Source of the DNA: Nonlabens ulvanivorans
GTDB taxonomy: Bacteria; Bacteroidota; Bacteroidia; Flavobacteriales; Flavobacteriaceae
Direction: 5' to 3'
Length of the DNA: 64,000 nt
Assembly: GCF_000732625.1 (NCBI RefSeq)
Contig: NZ_JPJI01000032.1
Coordinates: 682,001 to 746,000, forward strand
Of this stretch, positions 1-8,698 are shown piece after piece. Below the pieces are notes generated by a model, which was given only the letters and a program-made list of their open reading frames with translations, did not search any database and was not told the DNA's origin. Position 1 is the first letter of the stretch; each line of letters begins with the position of its first letter. A program made the translations under genes and the position numbers.

Positions 1-72
1 ATAGGAAATCACGTAAAGTATAATGCAAACTATAACAAGGTGAGCATCGGTGATTACACAGTAATGGAATAA
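1..72 (+). CDS. 3' end of a probable sugar nucleotidyltransferase (partial)
   Basis: The first 23 codons visible are open and end in TAA at 70-72; the start lies left of the window. The residues include a short IGNHVK...VSIGDY pattern that resembles the hexapeptide turns of left-handed beta-helix tails of sugar-1-phosphate nucleotidyltransferases. In related flavobacteria such a gene often precedes the TPR/DUF4292/EnvC genes found here. The identity is inferred from this short tail and the neighbourhood, so it is tentative; that a coding region ends here is better supported. Confidence 0.45.
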   Translation: MGNHVKYNANYNKVSIGDYTVME

Positions 73-91
73 TTATTGAACTTAAAACAGA

Positions 92-1471
92 ATGAAAAAA
101 CACTTATCAATTATTTTGATAGCTACTGCCCTATCCTGGAGCACGACTACATATGCTCAAGAAGAAGTAGAAGCAGTAGAAGTGAATCAAGATGATCTAG
201 GTGACGTTTCTAATGGTTTTAAAGATGCATTTTTTAACGCTCTTGCAGAAAAAGCTAAAGGGAATCATGATCGTGCCATAGTATTGTTAGAAAACTGTGC
301 AAAAAATGAACCTACTTCTGGAGCAGTACAATTTGAACTAGCAAAAAATCATTTTGCAAATAAGGATTTTAATAAAGCAGAACAATCTGTTAGAAAAGGA
401 ATAGAACTATCTGGTAACAATGAGTGGATGCTCGATATGCTTTTTGACATATATGATGAGCAAAAGCAATATGATAAAGCAGTTCCCGTAATGGAACAAC
501 TAGTAAAAATCAATGATAACTATGTTGAGTTTTTACCAACCTTATATTACCGTACTGGCCAGTATGATAAAGCTTTAAAATCCCTTAATGATATAGATGC
601 TAGACAAGGTAACGATGATCCACGCAGGAATGCTCTACGTCGCAGTCTCGAAAGTAGACAGCAACAAGAAGTACGTAATGAAAATAATATAGAGTCATTA
701 GAGGCAGAAATCGCAAAGAATCCTAAAAATGAACAAGCCTATATAAACTTAATTTACATGCATAGTCGCAATGGAGATCAGGATGCTGTTTTTGAAGTAG
801 CTCAAGATTTTGAGCGTAATTTACCAGATAGTGATGCTGCCCATTTAGCCCTTTATAAAATATACTTTGAAAACGATCGTATAGAAGAAGGCGTGGCTAG
901 TTTAGAAAAAGTATTGACATCAAATAAGATTGATCGAGAAACTAAAATGAAGGTTCTACAAGACTTCATAAGTATGTCAGACGGTCGTGTAGAACTAGAG
1001 AAAGCAGTAAACCAAGCGATCGATTGGTTATCTGATGATATTGAAGACCCTAATGCTTATCGTGCCATGGGTGATTTTTATCTTAAGAAAAAGGACCCTA
1101 TACAAGCTATTGCTTTTTATGAAAAAGGTCTTGAGCTAGATGGTAATGATATTGATATTATAAAGAGCATAGCTTTGTTGAGTATTGATGTAAAAGATTA
1201 TAAGAAAACGCTAGCGATAACAATTTCTGCCATAGAAAAGTTCCCAGCGCAGCCATTATTTTATCTATTAAATGGTGTGGCTCATAATAGTTTAAATGCT
1301 CCAGATAAGGCTATTGAAATTATAGAATTGGGACAAAGCTATTTACTAGATGAATTTAAATTAGAGCAGGATATGTACCAGCAGCTCGCTATCTCTTATG
1401 ATAAAAAAGGAGACACAGCTCGTGCTTCTAAAATGAGAGCCAAAGCTCAAGAACTTTCTAAAAAGTTATAA
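92..1471 (+). CDS. Periplasmic tetratricopeptide-repeat protein
   Basis: 459 residues with a signal peptide (about 1-22, cleavage after TYA) and TPR-like helical pairs through the rest, seen as repeated A..Y...G.Y..A patterns around 55-110, 120-165 and 320-450. No catalytic motif is visible. It probably acts as a protein-protein scaffold in the periplasm. It lies 19 bases after the preceding gene and its stop directly abuts the ATG of the DUF4292 lipoprotein, so all are probably co-transcribed with the EnvC-like gene. The family role is not established; the TPR assignment is firm, the function is not. Confidence 0.85.
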   Translation: MKKHLSIILIATALSWSTTTYAQEEVEAVEVNQDDLGDVSNGFKDAFFNALAEKAKGNHDRAIVLLENCAKNEPTSGAVQFELAKNHFANKDFNKAEQSVRKGIELSGNNEWMLDMLFDIYDEQKQYDKAVPVMEQLVKINDNYVEFLPTLYYRTGQYDKALKSLNDIDARQGNDDPRRNALRRSLESRQQQEVRNENNIESLEAEIAKNPKNEQAYINLIYMHSRNGDQDAVFEVAQDFERNLPDSDAAHLALYKIYFENDRIEEGVASLEKVLTSNKIDRETKMKVLQDFISMSDGRVELEKAVNQAIDWLSDDIEDPNAYRAMGDFYLKKKDPIQAIAFYEKGLELDGNDIDIIKSIALLSIDVKDYKKTLAITISAIEKFPAQPLFYLLNGVAHNSLNAPDKAIEIIELGQSYLLDEFKLEQDMYQQLAISYDKKGDTARASKMRAKAQELSKKL

Positions 1472-2227
1472 ATGAAAGCATACCGAATTATATACATCTT
1501 TCTTGCGTTAGTTATTACAAGTTGTGGTAGTGTACAAAAAGCTGCAAATAACGCTAGTGCCACGGCAAAAAAGGCAAGTGTAGTAAAGGCTCATACAGCT
1601 GCTCGCACAGACTTTAAAACTATGAAATCCAGACTTTCTGTAAGTTATAAAGACGAGAAGCAATCGCGTAATGTGACGGTAGATTTACGTATTGAAAAAG
1701 GAAAACAAATCTGGATGAGTGCAAAGTTCCTAGGCTTTACAGCAGCAAAAATTTATATTACTCCAGATCGTGTACAGTTTTATGAAAAACTAAAAGGAAG
1801 ATCCTTTGATGGTGATTTTTCATTAATAAGTGACTTTTTAGGTGAGCCACTAGAATATCAACAGCTGGAGGATTTATTATTAGGCCAGGCAGTTGAATCG
1901 TTACAGCCTCATGATTTCTCTATCGTTGATAATCAGTATCAATTTAAACAAGGACAGCTTATTGAAAAGCTATTTAAATTACGTCCATCAGACTTTAAAT
2001 TAAGCCAGCAATCTATAAGAAAACCTGCAGATGACAGTTTTCTAGTCATTACTTATCCAGACTATCAGGTAGTGGACAAGCGCATTATTCCGCTAGAGGT
2101 AAAAGTCGATGCAAAACGTGGTAAACGTCTTTCTCAAGTCATATTAGAATTTAAAAATATAGAGTTCAATCAGGACCTATCATTTCCATTTTCAATTCCG
2201 TCTAATAGCAAACCCATGAATCTATAA
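1472..2227 (+). CDS. DUF4292 family lipoprotein
   Basis: 251 residues. The N-terminus is a lipoprotein signal with lipobox VITSC, the acylated Cys being residue 18. The remainder is a beta-rich fold of the DUF4292 family, related in overall look to LolA-like lipoprotein carriers. It sits between a TPR protein (no gap) and an EnvC-like protein (TAATG, one-base overlap), an order common in flavobacteria, which points to envelope or cell-wall work. A function in lipoprotein or peptidoglycan handling is inference only. Confidence 0.85.
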   Translation: MKAYRIIYIFLALVITSCGSVQKAANNASATAKKASVVKAHTAARTDFKTMKSRLSVSYKDEKQSRNVTVDLRIEKGKQIWMSAKFLGFTAAKIYITPDRVQFYEKLKGRSFDGDFSLISDFLGEPLEYQQLEDLLLGQAVESLQPHDFSIVDNQYQFKQGQLIEKLFKLRPSDFKLSQQSIRKPADDSFLVITYPDYQVVDKRIIPLEVKVDAKRGKRLSQVILEFKNIEFNQDLSFPFSIPSNSKPMNL

Positions 2228-3432
2228 TGGGAAGAAAGAGTTTGTTATTTACGATTTTGTTTTTGAGTTTCGCTTTCGCGAAAGCGCAGTCAGAAAAAGC
2301 ACAGCTAGAAGCTAAAAAGGCAAGGATACAGGCCGAAATCAATCAGTTCTCAAGGTTACTTTCTAATGTTAAGAAAGAAAGTAAAACGATGGTATTGCTC
2401 GTGGAGACTATCGACAAAAAAATAGCCAGCACCCAAGAATTAATAAACATTACAAATAAACAGGCTAATTTAATCACGCGCAGTATTAAGAAAAATACGG
2501 ACGAGAATACCAAGCTCAAAAAAGAAATCAAAACTCAAAAAGAAGAATATGCTCGCATGATTGTCAAAGCATATAAATCAAAAAATGAGCAAAGTAGATT
2601 AATGTTCTTACTATCATCTGAAGATTTTTTACAGGCCTACAAAAGAGTACAGTACTTAAAATCATATGCAGATTATCGTAAAAAGCAGGCAGATGAAATC
2701 ACTGCTAAATCCATGCGACTAGAACAGATTAATAAAGACCTGCAAGAAGAAAAAAAGCAAAAGCAAGAGGTTTTAAAAATTAATAAACAACAACGTATTG
2801 CATTACAAAAAGATAAGCAAGAGCAAGAAAATTTACTAGCTGTTGTAAAACAAGACGAGAAGAAATACTCTAAAGAGATAAGAGAAGCCAGTAAAGAACG
2901 TGCGATAATTAATAGACAAATTCAAAAGCTTATTGAGGCCGATATCGCAGCGTCTAATAAAGGTAAAACCGGTGCGGTAAAAGGAAAGTTTTATTTATCA
3001 CCAGAGGCAAAAGTACTCGCAAATAACTTTAAGTCCAACAAGGGAAAATTGCCCTATCCAGTAGATGAGTTTATCATCTCAAGAAAATATGGTGATCAAC
3101 CACATCCTGTACTTGCCGGAATTAAAATTGCTTCCAATGGATTGCGATTTCAAGCGCCATCTAACTCACCAGCAAAAGCAATTTTTACTGGTGAAGTGGT
3201 AAGAGTGCAAAAGGCAGCAAACGGTATTTTATCTGTTTATATAAGACATGGTAATTACACGTCTGTCTATGGTAACTTAAAAAGTGTTGTCGTACAAAAA
3301 GGTGATCAAATTAAAACGGAAGACATTATAGGAACTGTTTTCACAGACAATTCTGGTGTAACAGAGCTACGTTTCGTACTTATGGAAGATAGCCACACAG
3401 TTGATCCTGCTGGGTGGTTATTGAGGTTTTAA
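2227..3432 (+). CDS. EnvC-like murein hydrolase activator (degenerate M23/LytM)
   Basis: 401 residues: signal peptide 1-20, long coiled coil about 25-245, C-terminal LytM domain about 275-400. The zinc ligands of active M23 peptidases are missing: the usual HLHF motif reads ELRF, and the first His/Asp pair is not recognisable, while the RHGNYTSVYGNL strand is kept. This is the EnvC/NlpD pattern, in which the domain activates an amidase instead of cutting peptidoglycan. A copy of the 16-bp palindrome encodes the AFAKA that forms the signal-peptidase site (A-K-A before Q21). Start fixed by the one-base overlap with the upstream stop. Confidence 0.88.
   Translation: MGRKSLLFTILFLSFAFAKAQSEKAQLEAKKARIQAEINQFSRLLSNVKKESKTMVLLVETIDKKIASTQELINITNKQANLITRSIKKNTDENTKLKKEIKTQKEEYARMIVKAYKSKNEQSRLMFLLSSEDFLQAYKRVQYLKSYADYRKKQADEITAKSMRLEQINKDLQEEKKQKQEVLKINKQQRIALQKDKQEQENLLAVVKQDEKKYSKEIREASKERAIINRQIQKLIEADIAASNKGKTGAVKGKFYLSPEAKVLANNFKSNKGKLPYPVDEFIISRKYGDQPHPVLAGIKIASNGLRFQAPSNSPAKAIFTGEVVRVQKAANGILSVYIRHGNYTSVYGNLKSVVVQKGDQIKTEDIIGTVFTDNSGVTELRFVLMEDSHTVDPAGWLLRF
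2271..2286. repeat. Iterated palindrome, exact copy 1
   Basis: CGCTTTCGCGAAAGCG inside the EnvC-like gene; encodes AFAKA at the signal-peptidase site. Confidence 0.95.
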
Positions 3433-3444
3433 TAACCTGATTTA

Positions 3445-3954
3445 CTACTCAAACAATGCTTTCAATTCTGTAGCGTCCTTTGCTTTCATTTTACCTGCAA
3501 GAACTAGGCTCAATTGCTTGCGACGCAATGCTGCATCGTATTTTGATTTCTCATCCTCGGTTTCTGGTAAAATAGCAGGTACTTGTACTGGACGACCGGT
3601 TTCATCCACAGCAACAAAGGTGTATATAGCCTCGTTTGCTTGGGTTTTTTCACCACTCTCACGATCTTCTATCCATACGTTCATATGAACTTCCATAGAT
3701 GATGTAAATGCTCTTGAAACCTTAGCCTCTATTGTCACAACACTTCCTAATGGCACCATTCTATTAAACGCGACATGATTTACAGATGCTGTTACAACGA
3801 TACGTCTGGAGTGTCTTCTCGCGGCAATACTGGCTGCACGGTCCATACGTGCTAGTAACTCACCACCAAATAGATTATTCAATGGGTTGGTCTCACTAGG
3901 CAAGACCATATCTGTAACAGTGGTAAAAGATTGTGAAGGCGTTTTGGCTTCCAT
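3445..3954 (-). CDS. Acyl-CoA thioesterase (hotdog fold, cytosolic type)
   Basis: 169 residues from the chosen start. The sequence has the hotdog thioesterase motif ETNPLNNLFGGELLARMD near the N-terminus, followed by the RHSRRIVVTASVNHVAF strand, as in the YciA/acyl-CoA hydrolase group that cleaves fatty acyl-CoA to free acid and CoA. A longer reading from 4041 adds 29 basic residues absent from the family and would place a good -7 box (3970-3977) inside the gene, so the ATG at 3954 is preferred. It stands alone, convergent with the EnvC-like gene. Confidence 0.87.
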   Translation of the reverse strand: MEAKTPSQSFTTVTDMVLPSETNPLNNLFGGELLARMDRAASIAARRHSRRIVVTASVNHVAFNRMVPLGSVVTIEAKVSRAFTSSMEVHMNVWIEDRESGEKTQANEAIYTFVAVDETGRPVQVPAILPETEDEKSKYDAALRRKQLSLVLAGKMKAKDATELKALFE

Positions 3955-3969
3955 TTTAATAATTTTTTG

Positions 3970-3977
3970 CAAAGGTA
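3970..3977 (-). promoter_or_regulatory. Bacteroidota -7 box for the thioesterase gene
   Basis: On the minus strand the sequence reads TACCTTTG, matching TAnnTTTG, 16 bases before the ATG at 3954. No clear -33 TTG was found at 17-23 bases further upstream. Confidence 0.5.
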
Positions 3978-4035
3978 AGGTTGTACCTATTCTAAATAAT
4001 TTAAAAATTTCATTAATTTTTTTCTTTAAAACTTT

Positions 4036-4539
4036 ATGCATAGCTTTTGCAAAATTTTTAAAGTGAAAAAACTGACAATTATATTTTTATTGCTTTTAGG
4101 TAGTTTTTGTGTCGGGCAAGAAAATGAATCTTCAATAGGTCTGCATATAGGCTACCCAATAGATACTGAGGTATCACAATACAATTTTGGAATCTTTATA
4201 AATCCTATGTGGGAACTCTCAGAAGATAGTTACTTAGGTGGTTATCTAGGATTAAATTATATCGTTTTACAAACTGAAGATGCAGGTGGAGCAGAGTTAC
4301 CGCTTGCAGATTTTGGAGCTTCTTATAAATACTACTTTTTGGAGTTTGTTTATGCTCAAGTAAATGGAGGAATAAGTTATAATGGTCCCGAAGGTTTCTT
4401 TACAGTAACAGGATTTGCAAATCCCACTATAGGATATTCTTTTAATAAAACAAACGTGTTTGTAGGCTATCGCAAACTTTTCTTTAACGACGCTAACCTA
4501 GATAGTATAGAAGCTGGCATCTCATTTAAATTTTTCTAA
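4036..4539 (+). CDS. Small outer-membrane beta-barrel-like protein
   Basis: 167 residues from the ATG at 4036; an in-frame GTG at 4063 would give a shorter, more typical signal peptide (VKKLTIIFLLLLGSFCVGQ) and may be the true start. After the signal the chain alternates polar and hydrophobic residues with frequent Gly/Tyr/Phe, and ends in FKFF, the aromatic C-terminus typical of outer-membrane barrels. No enzyme motif. It is followed after one base by another secreted protein, so the two are probably co-transcribed. Confidence 0.7.
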   Translation: MHSFCKIFKVKKLTIIFLLLLGSFCVGQENESSIGLHIGYPIDTEVSQYNFGIFINPMWELSEDSYLGGYLGLNYIVLQTEDAGGAELPLADFGASYKYYFLEFVYAQVNGGISYNGPEGFFTVTGFANPTIGYSFNKTNVFVGYRKLFFNDANLDSIEAGISFKFF

Positions 4540-4540
4540 A

Positions 4541-6088
4541 ATGAAAAAAACAATTACAATTTTAACCATGTCTTTATGTTCCATAATGGCATTTTCACAA
4601 ATCGCACCAGAGGTGATTGTTAGTAAACCTGTGGAAGTCAAAAAGTCCACCAATCAAATTGCTTACGGCACAGAAGATGATCAAGGGAATACCATAGTAT
4701 TGATGAATAACTTTGAAGGTGGAGTTCAATTTATGGCAAAGCTTGATGAGAACATGAATGTCATTAAAGCTGACGCTATTAAAGCAAGCAGAAAAGAGAA
4801 TGCAATTAGTTCAATTAAAGTTGATGATGGTAATCTTGTAGCAATTGTGGACACTGGTGAAAGTTTTGAAACGGCTTCTTTTAATACTGCAAAAAATGAG
4901 TTTGATATGCCTAAATTCAAAACTTATAAAATAAAAGTAAATCCGTATAAGACCGATTACTCTCCAAATAAAAGCATTTTACTAAAAACAAATAGACAGG
5001 GAAAATATAATAAGACAGGAAAGGACAAAAGAACTTTTATTATTGGTGATAAAGATGGAAATGTTCTAGAAACAAAAACTCATACTGGAGAACTTCCTCA
5101 AATGCTATATGAAGATTTTTATTTTCATATATCTTCTCCTGGAATCTTAGATGATGGAACTGTAATAATGCAAACTCTTCCACATTGGGTAAAGAAAAAA
5201 GAAGGTAAGGCATCCCGTAAAAATAGAAGTGTCCAAAAAAACCTTCCTAGGGAAATAAAATTCTATTTTTTTCCACCTAATAGTGATAAGGCATCAGAAA
5301 CTCTTTATTTAGGAAGCGATTCAAGAGCCATTGTTAGTTCAAATTATGTGTCTGATAAAGATCATTTATATGTTGTTTCTGTTACTGAAGAGTTTTCTTT
5401 TGAAGAAGGAGTTTCTGATAAATCTTTTATTCAAGTAGATAAGATTTCTTTTTCTTCAAAAAAGGTCGTTGAGACAAATGAATACGAATTAGCTAAAAGT
5501 ACTGATGAGTTTTATATCAATTTGATTAAAACTGTAACTATTGATGATTCGGGTGCAATTAGGTTTGTTGGTGAAAATGTTAATCTAGGTAACTTTATGA
5601 ATGACGCGATTTATGATAATTTGAGTTATGCAGGCCACGGAGATGTGTTAATAGGTGAAATAACTAATAATAAATCTAATTTTTATTACCTAGATAGAAA
5701 AATGAAAAATGAGGTCATCCAAAAAATAAAAGGTGCTGGATCGAGATTTAGCACTGGTGTGTTTTCATTTGAGAAAAACAATGAATTATTTGTGTTATTC
5801 AATAGTGGAGATTTCAGTGAAATTGATAAGAATAATTTCACAGCTAATTACTTAGATAGCGCCAGTCAAAAGATAAGAGATAAAAAAGGCATAGGTGCGG
5901 TATTAAAAAATATTAAATCTCAAGCATATATTTTTAAATTAGGTGCTAATGGTTTGGAATATGAAGCAATTGAGAAAGCATATGATAATCCTTTAGCTTT
6001 TGAAAAAGCCTATTTAAATGAAAAAGGAGAGGTAATCGTAGCTACTGGAGAATGGGATTCCAAGCAGTTTGTAAAGATGAAATTCTAA
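4541..6088 (+). CDS. Secreted protein of unknown function
   Basis: 515 residues with signal peptide MKKTITILTMSLCSIMAFSQ. The mature part is beta-rich with many short D/N-G turns, as seen in propeller-like folds, but I recognise no family and no catalytic motif. It begins one base after the stop of the barrel-like protein and is closed by a strong terminator at 6115-6146, so the two genes form one unit. A cell-surface or periplasmic role is all that the sequence supports. Confidence 0.65.
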   Translation: MKKTITILTMSLCSIMAFSQIAPEVIVSKPVEVKKSTNQIAYGTEDDQGNTIVLMNNFEGGVQFMAKLDENMNVIKADAIKASRKENAISSIKVDDGNLVAIVDTGESFETASFNTAKNEFDMPKFKTYKIKVNPYKTDYSPNKSILLKTNRQGKYNKTGKDKRTFIIGDKDGNVLETKTHTGELPQMLYEDFYFHISSPGILDDGTVIMQTLPHWVKKKEGKASRKNRSVQKNLPREIKFYFFPPNSDKASETLYLGSDSRAIVSSNYVSDKDHLYVVSVTEEFSFEEGVSDKSFIQVDKISFSSKKVVETNEYELAKSTDEFYINLIKTVTIDDSGAIRFVGENVNLGNFMNDAIYDNLSYAGHGDVLIGEITNNKSNFYYLDRKMKNEVIQKIKGAGSRFSTGVFSFEKNNELFVLFNSGDFSEIDKNNFTANYLDSASQKIRDKKGIGAVLKNIKSQAYIFKLGANGLEYEAIEKAYDNPLAFEKAYLNEKGEVIVATGEWDSKQFVKMKF

Positions 6089-6114
6089 GTAAAATCAATA
6101 AGTTGATATTAAAA

Positions 6115-6146
6115 AATCCTCATCTTTAAGATGAGGATTTTGTGTT
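6115..6146 (+). terminator. Rho-independent terminator after the 4541 gene
   Basis: Perfect inverted repeat AATCCTCATCT / AGATGAGGATT (6115-6139) with a 3-base loop, followed by TTGTGTTT. Confidence 0.8.
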
Positions 6147-6207
6147 TATAATATTTTTGAAACCGGTCTTAGATTGCCTTAGGCCTCGCTAAATTACTCT
6201 AATAGGT

Positions 6208-6779
6208 TTAGTTTTTGAAAATTAATAGCTGCTTTTTTTGTTCCCATTCCTCACGAGTCTGCTTATAAATGATAAAATCCTTCTCTGCAGGATAAGAACC
6301 ATAAACGGTCATTTGATTATTCAAAGCTACTTTTTGAGAACCTATATTATCTTTATGAATAACTGAGATAAGCGCATTACCAAAATCCTTATCATAACCC
6401 TTTTCAAATCCTATATTCTTAATAAATTGAGCTGCTTCACTGGTATATCCTTGCTGCCAGTATTCGGGTAAAATGGAGTAGCCTACTTCGAGTTGTTTGT
6501 ATTGTCAACATCTTGAACAAGCAGTCCAGCCTGACCTATCATTTTGCCCGTTTCTTTATGAATCAACACATTCATGCCACCGGATTGCTCTTCATAACGA
6601 GTGAGTGCTTTATCAAACCATTTTTCACAGCGTTGCTGCTGGTTGAAATTCTCATCCATAGAGAGATAAGTGCCTACTTCTGGAAAAGCAAAAAGTGGCA
6701 ACCATTCCTCAAAGTCATTTTCTTGCAGTAATCTAAAGGTTAACCGCTCGGTTTGTAAGTTGGGTAAGTGGTATTTCAT
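6208..6779 (-). pseudogene. GNAT acetyltransferase, frameshifted duplicate
   Basis: Read from ATG at 6779, the first part matches the upstream neighbour residue for residue (for example GGMNVLIHKETGKMIGQAG against GGLNALIDKTTGKMIGQCG) and then hits a TAG at 6485-6483. In the next frame the match resumes at LEVGYSILPEYWQQGY and continues to a TAA ending at 6208. Adding one A in the short A run at about 6496-6498 restores a 190-residue protein against 187 in the neighbour. It is therefore a tandem copy broken by a one-base loss, or a sequencing error. The start overlaps the neighbour's stop as TGATG. Confidence 0.82.
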
Positions 6780-7342
6780 CAGTTGCCATTCTTTTTCAAC
6801 CACTCATCCCTAGATTGACTATAAACGTGAAATCGATTATCGCCAAAATCAGTAAAAGTTTTTTCTAATGTCATTCCGTTTGCTATAGCTACTTTTTCTG
6901 AATCGTGATTATCTACATGAATCATGGAAACCATTGTATTATTAAAATCTAGATCCATTTTGTGTTCAAAGGCATAATTTTTTGCAGCAACAGCAGCCTC
7001 AGTAGCATATCCTTTGTTGCGGTGACCTGGCAGTATCGAATAACCTACTTCTAGACGTGGTTCACCATCTATGTGTTGTACAAGAATGCCGCACTGACCT
7101 ATCATTTTACCTGTTGTTTTATCAATAAGCGCATTAAGTCCGCCACGATTTTCTTCATATCGCAACAAGCATTTTTCAAACCAAAATGCACATAATTCAA
7201 GTGCTGTTTTATCTGCATCTAAAAAAAGAAAATGCCGATTCAAGTCAGGACTGAAAAAGGGTAGCCATGCTTCAAAATCGCTTTTTGTAATCAAGCGAAA
7301 TCTCAATCGGTCTGTTTCTAGATTTACAGGAATGTACTTCAT
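6779..7342 (-). CDS. GNAT family N-acetyltransferase (RimJ/RimL type)
   Basis: 187 residues. N-terminal ETDRLRFRLI strand and the acetyl-CoA-binding motif GHRNKGYATEA mark a RimJ/RimL-like acetyltransferase, which moves an acetyl group from acetyl-CoA to an amine; the substrate cannot be told. The C-terminal part about NGMTLEKTF fits the family. It is the intact upstream member of a tandem duplication; the downstream copy is frameshifted. The genes share a one-base TGATG junction, so they were one transcription unit. Confidence 0.87.
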   Translation of the reverse strand: MKYIPVNLETDRLRFRLITKSDFEAWLPFFSPDLNRHFLFLDADKTALELCAFWFEKCLLRYEENRGGLNALIDKTTGKMIGQCGILVQHIDGEPRLEVGYSILPGHRNKGYATEAAVAAKNYAFEHKMDLDFNNTMVSMIHVDNHDSEKVAIANGMTLEKTFTDFGDNRFHVYSQSRDEWLKKNGN

Positions 7343-7493
7343 GAGATGAAGTTAATGAAAATAGACTTAAGAATCTGTTTTCATCTTAGTTCAAAGGATA
7401 AGCCTTTAATGCTGGATAAAGTGATGAGGTATCAATCTGTGCACTATTTAAAATCATTTAAGTTTTTAAAGTCAAACGTTATAAAATGAAATC

Positions 7494-8477
7494 TTATTTA
7501 GAAAGAGAACCAGTAAGTAACCAGGCACCTGTAAAGCCTTGCTTTCTTAAACGATACAATTCGTTAATCGCGTCATTACGATCTGCATGACTAGAGAAAG
7601 CCACATTATGTAACCCATACTTGTTCACACCTATACGTTGTGAATCATAGCCATTACGTTTAAGTTGTGCTACTTTTTTATCAGCATTTGCAGGATCTCT
7701 AAAAGCGCCAGCAACAATATGATAATTTTTAACTACAGGCGCTACTTCTAGCTCTATACTAGGCAACGGATTGCTTATCATAAAGGTAGCCTCTTGAATT
7801 TCGCGAGTAAATTCTTCATCTGCCATTTCTTGAACTGCAATATCGTTCTGAGCTTCTTGAGTGGTGTAAGTATTAAAACCTACATAGCTCAATCCTATTA
7901 ATACTGCTCCTATCGCTGCATAACGCAACCACGGTGTTTTACTTGCCGCAGGAACGTGTAAAGGAACTACTGGAGTTTCTTCAACTTCTTCTTTTTGAAC
8001 CGGTGGTAATTCTATAGTTGCCGCTGCAGGAACTGGAATCTTAGTTTCTACAGGTGTTCTATCCACTGCATAGGTTTCATGCGCAGTAAGCCCAAAAGCC
8101 TCTGGTAGATAATTCACTAAATACATAGGCGTAAACTGTAATGATTGTTCATCATTACGTGTAAAACGGCCTATTTTATGGATCGTTACTACTCCATTGG
8201 TATCTAGTTCGTGATCTAAAAATCGCACATAATTGCGCACTTCTTGTACCGCTTGTTGATATGGAATAGATTCTACAGTCGCTACATAATTTACTAATAA
8301 TCCATCGTTTTGCTGGATTTGAGCATTAAAGCTCAGTCCTTTTTTAGGTGGATAGATGGTATGACTGCTCGCAAAATGTTGGGCTGGTACACGGCGCGAT
8401 ATAAACGCACCATAACCTGGCAGCACCACACACTCGTGGCGATATAATAAGTCTGATATGTAAGTAGCGATTTGCAT
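7494..8477 (-). CDS. HU-domain and SPOR-domain membrane protein
   Basis: 327 residues. Residues 1-120 resemble the paired HU-like domains of the CCDC81 type (ISDLLYRHECVVLPGYGAF). A Pro/Glu-rich linker leads to one membrane helix at about 186-205, and a C-terminal SPOR domain (about 250-325, YHIVAGAFRDPANADKK) that binds denuded peptidoglycan at division sites. The arrangement suggests a cytosolic HU part and a periplasmic SPOR part, linking something inside to septal peptidoglycan; the partner is unknown. Promoter at 8482-8511. Confidence 0.87.
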   Translation of the reverse strand: MQIATYISDLLYRHECVVLPGYGAFISRRVPAQHFASSHTIYPPKKGLSFNAQIQQNDGLLVNYVATVESIPYQQAVQEVRNYVRFLDHELDTNGVVTIHKIGRFTRNDEQSLQFTPMYLVNYLPEAFGLTAHETYAVDRTPVETKIPVPAAATIELPPVQKEEVEETPVVPLHVPAASKTPWLRYAAIGAVLIGLSYVGFNTYTTQEAQNDIAVQEMADEEFTREIQEATFMISNPLPSIELEVAPVVKNYHIVAGAFRDPANADKKVAQLKRNGYDSQRIGVNKYGLHNVAFSSHADRNDAINELYRLRKQGFTGAWLLTGSLSK

Positions 8478-8481
8478 ATGA

Positions 8482-8511
8482 CAAACCTAAAAAAATAATC
8501 AAAACCATCAA
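8482..8511 (-). promoter_or_regulatory. Promoter of the HU/SPOR gene
   Basis: On the minus strand: TTG (8511-8509), 19-base spacer, TAGGTTTG (8489-8482). This fits the Bacteroidota consensus TTTG-N17-23-TAnnTTTG. The -7 box ends only 4 bases before the ATG at 8477, so the transcript would have almost no leader. Confidence 0.62.
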
Positions 8512-8579
8512 GCGCTACCGGCAACTAGTTATTAAGAAAATGAATCGTTGATGGCTAAGTGTATAATTTTGAGGAATTA

Positions 8580-8595
8580 CGCTTTCGCGAAAGCG
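8580..8595. repeat. Iterated palindrome, exact copy 2
   Basis: CGCTTTCGCGAAAGCG in the divergent gap between the HU/SPOR gene and pheS, outside the promoter boxes. Confidence 0.95.
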
Positions 8596-8671
8596 TGTTA
8601 TTTAAAATCATTACAAATCTGTTAACGGCTATATTGCTGTTTCTACTGGTTAGTTTCCGTACTAAAATAAC

Positions 8672-8679
8672 TAAATTTG
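8672..8679 (+). promoter_or_regulatory. -7 box upstream of pheS
   Basis: TAAATTTG matches TAnnTTTG and lies 19 bases before the pheS ATG at 8699. No good -33 element seen. Confidence 0.45.
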
Positions 8680-8698
8680 CAACCATATAATATACACC

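Noticed and set aside
3955-4041. N-terminal extension of the thioesterase to 4041
   Set aside because: The extra 29 residues match no family member and would contain the promoter box at 3970-3977.
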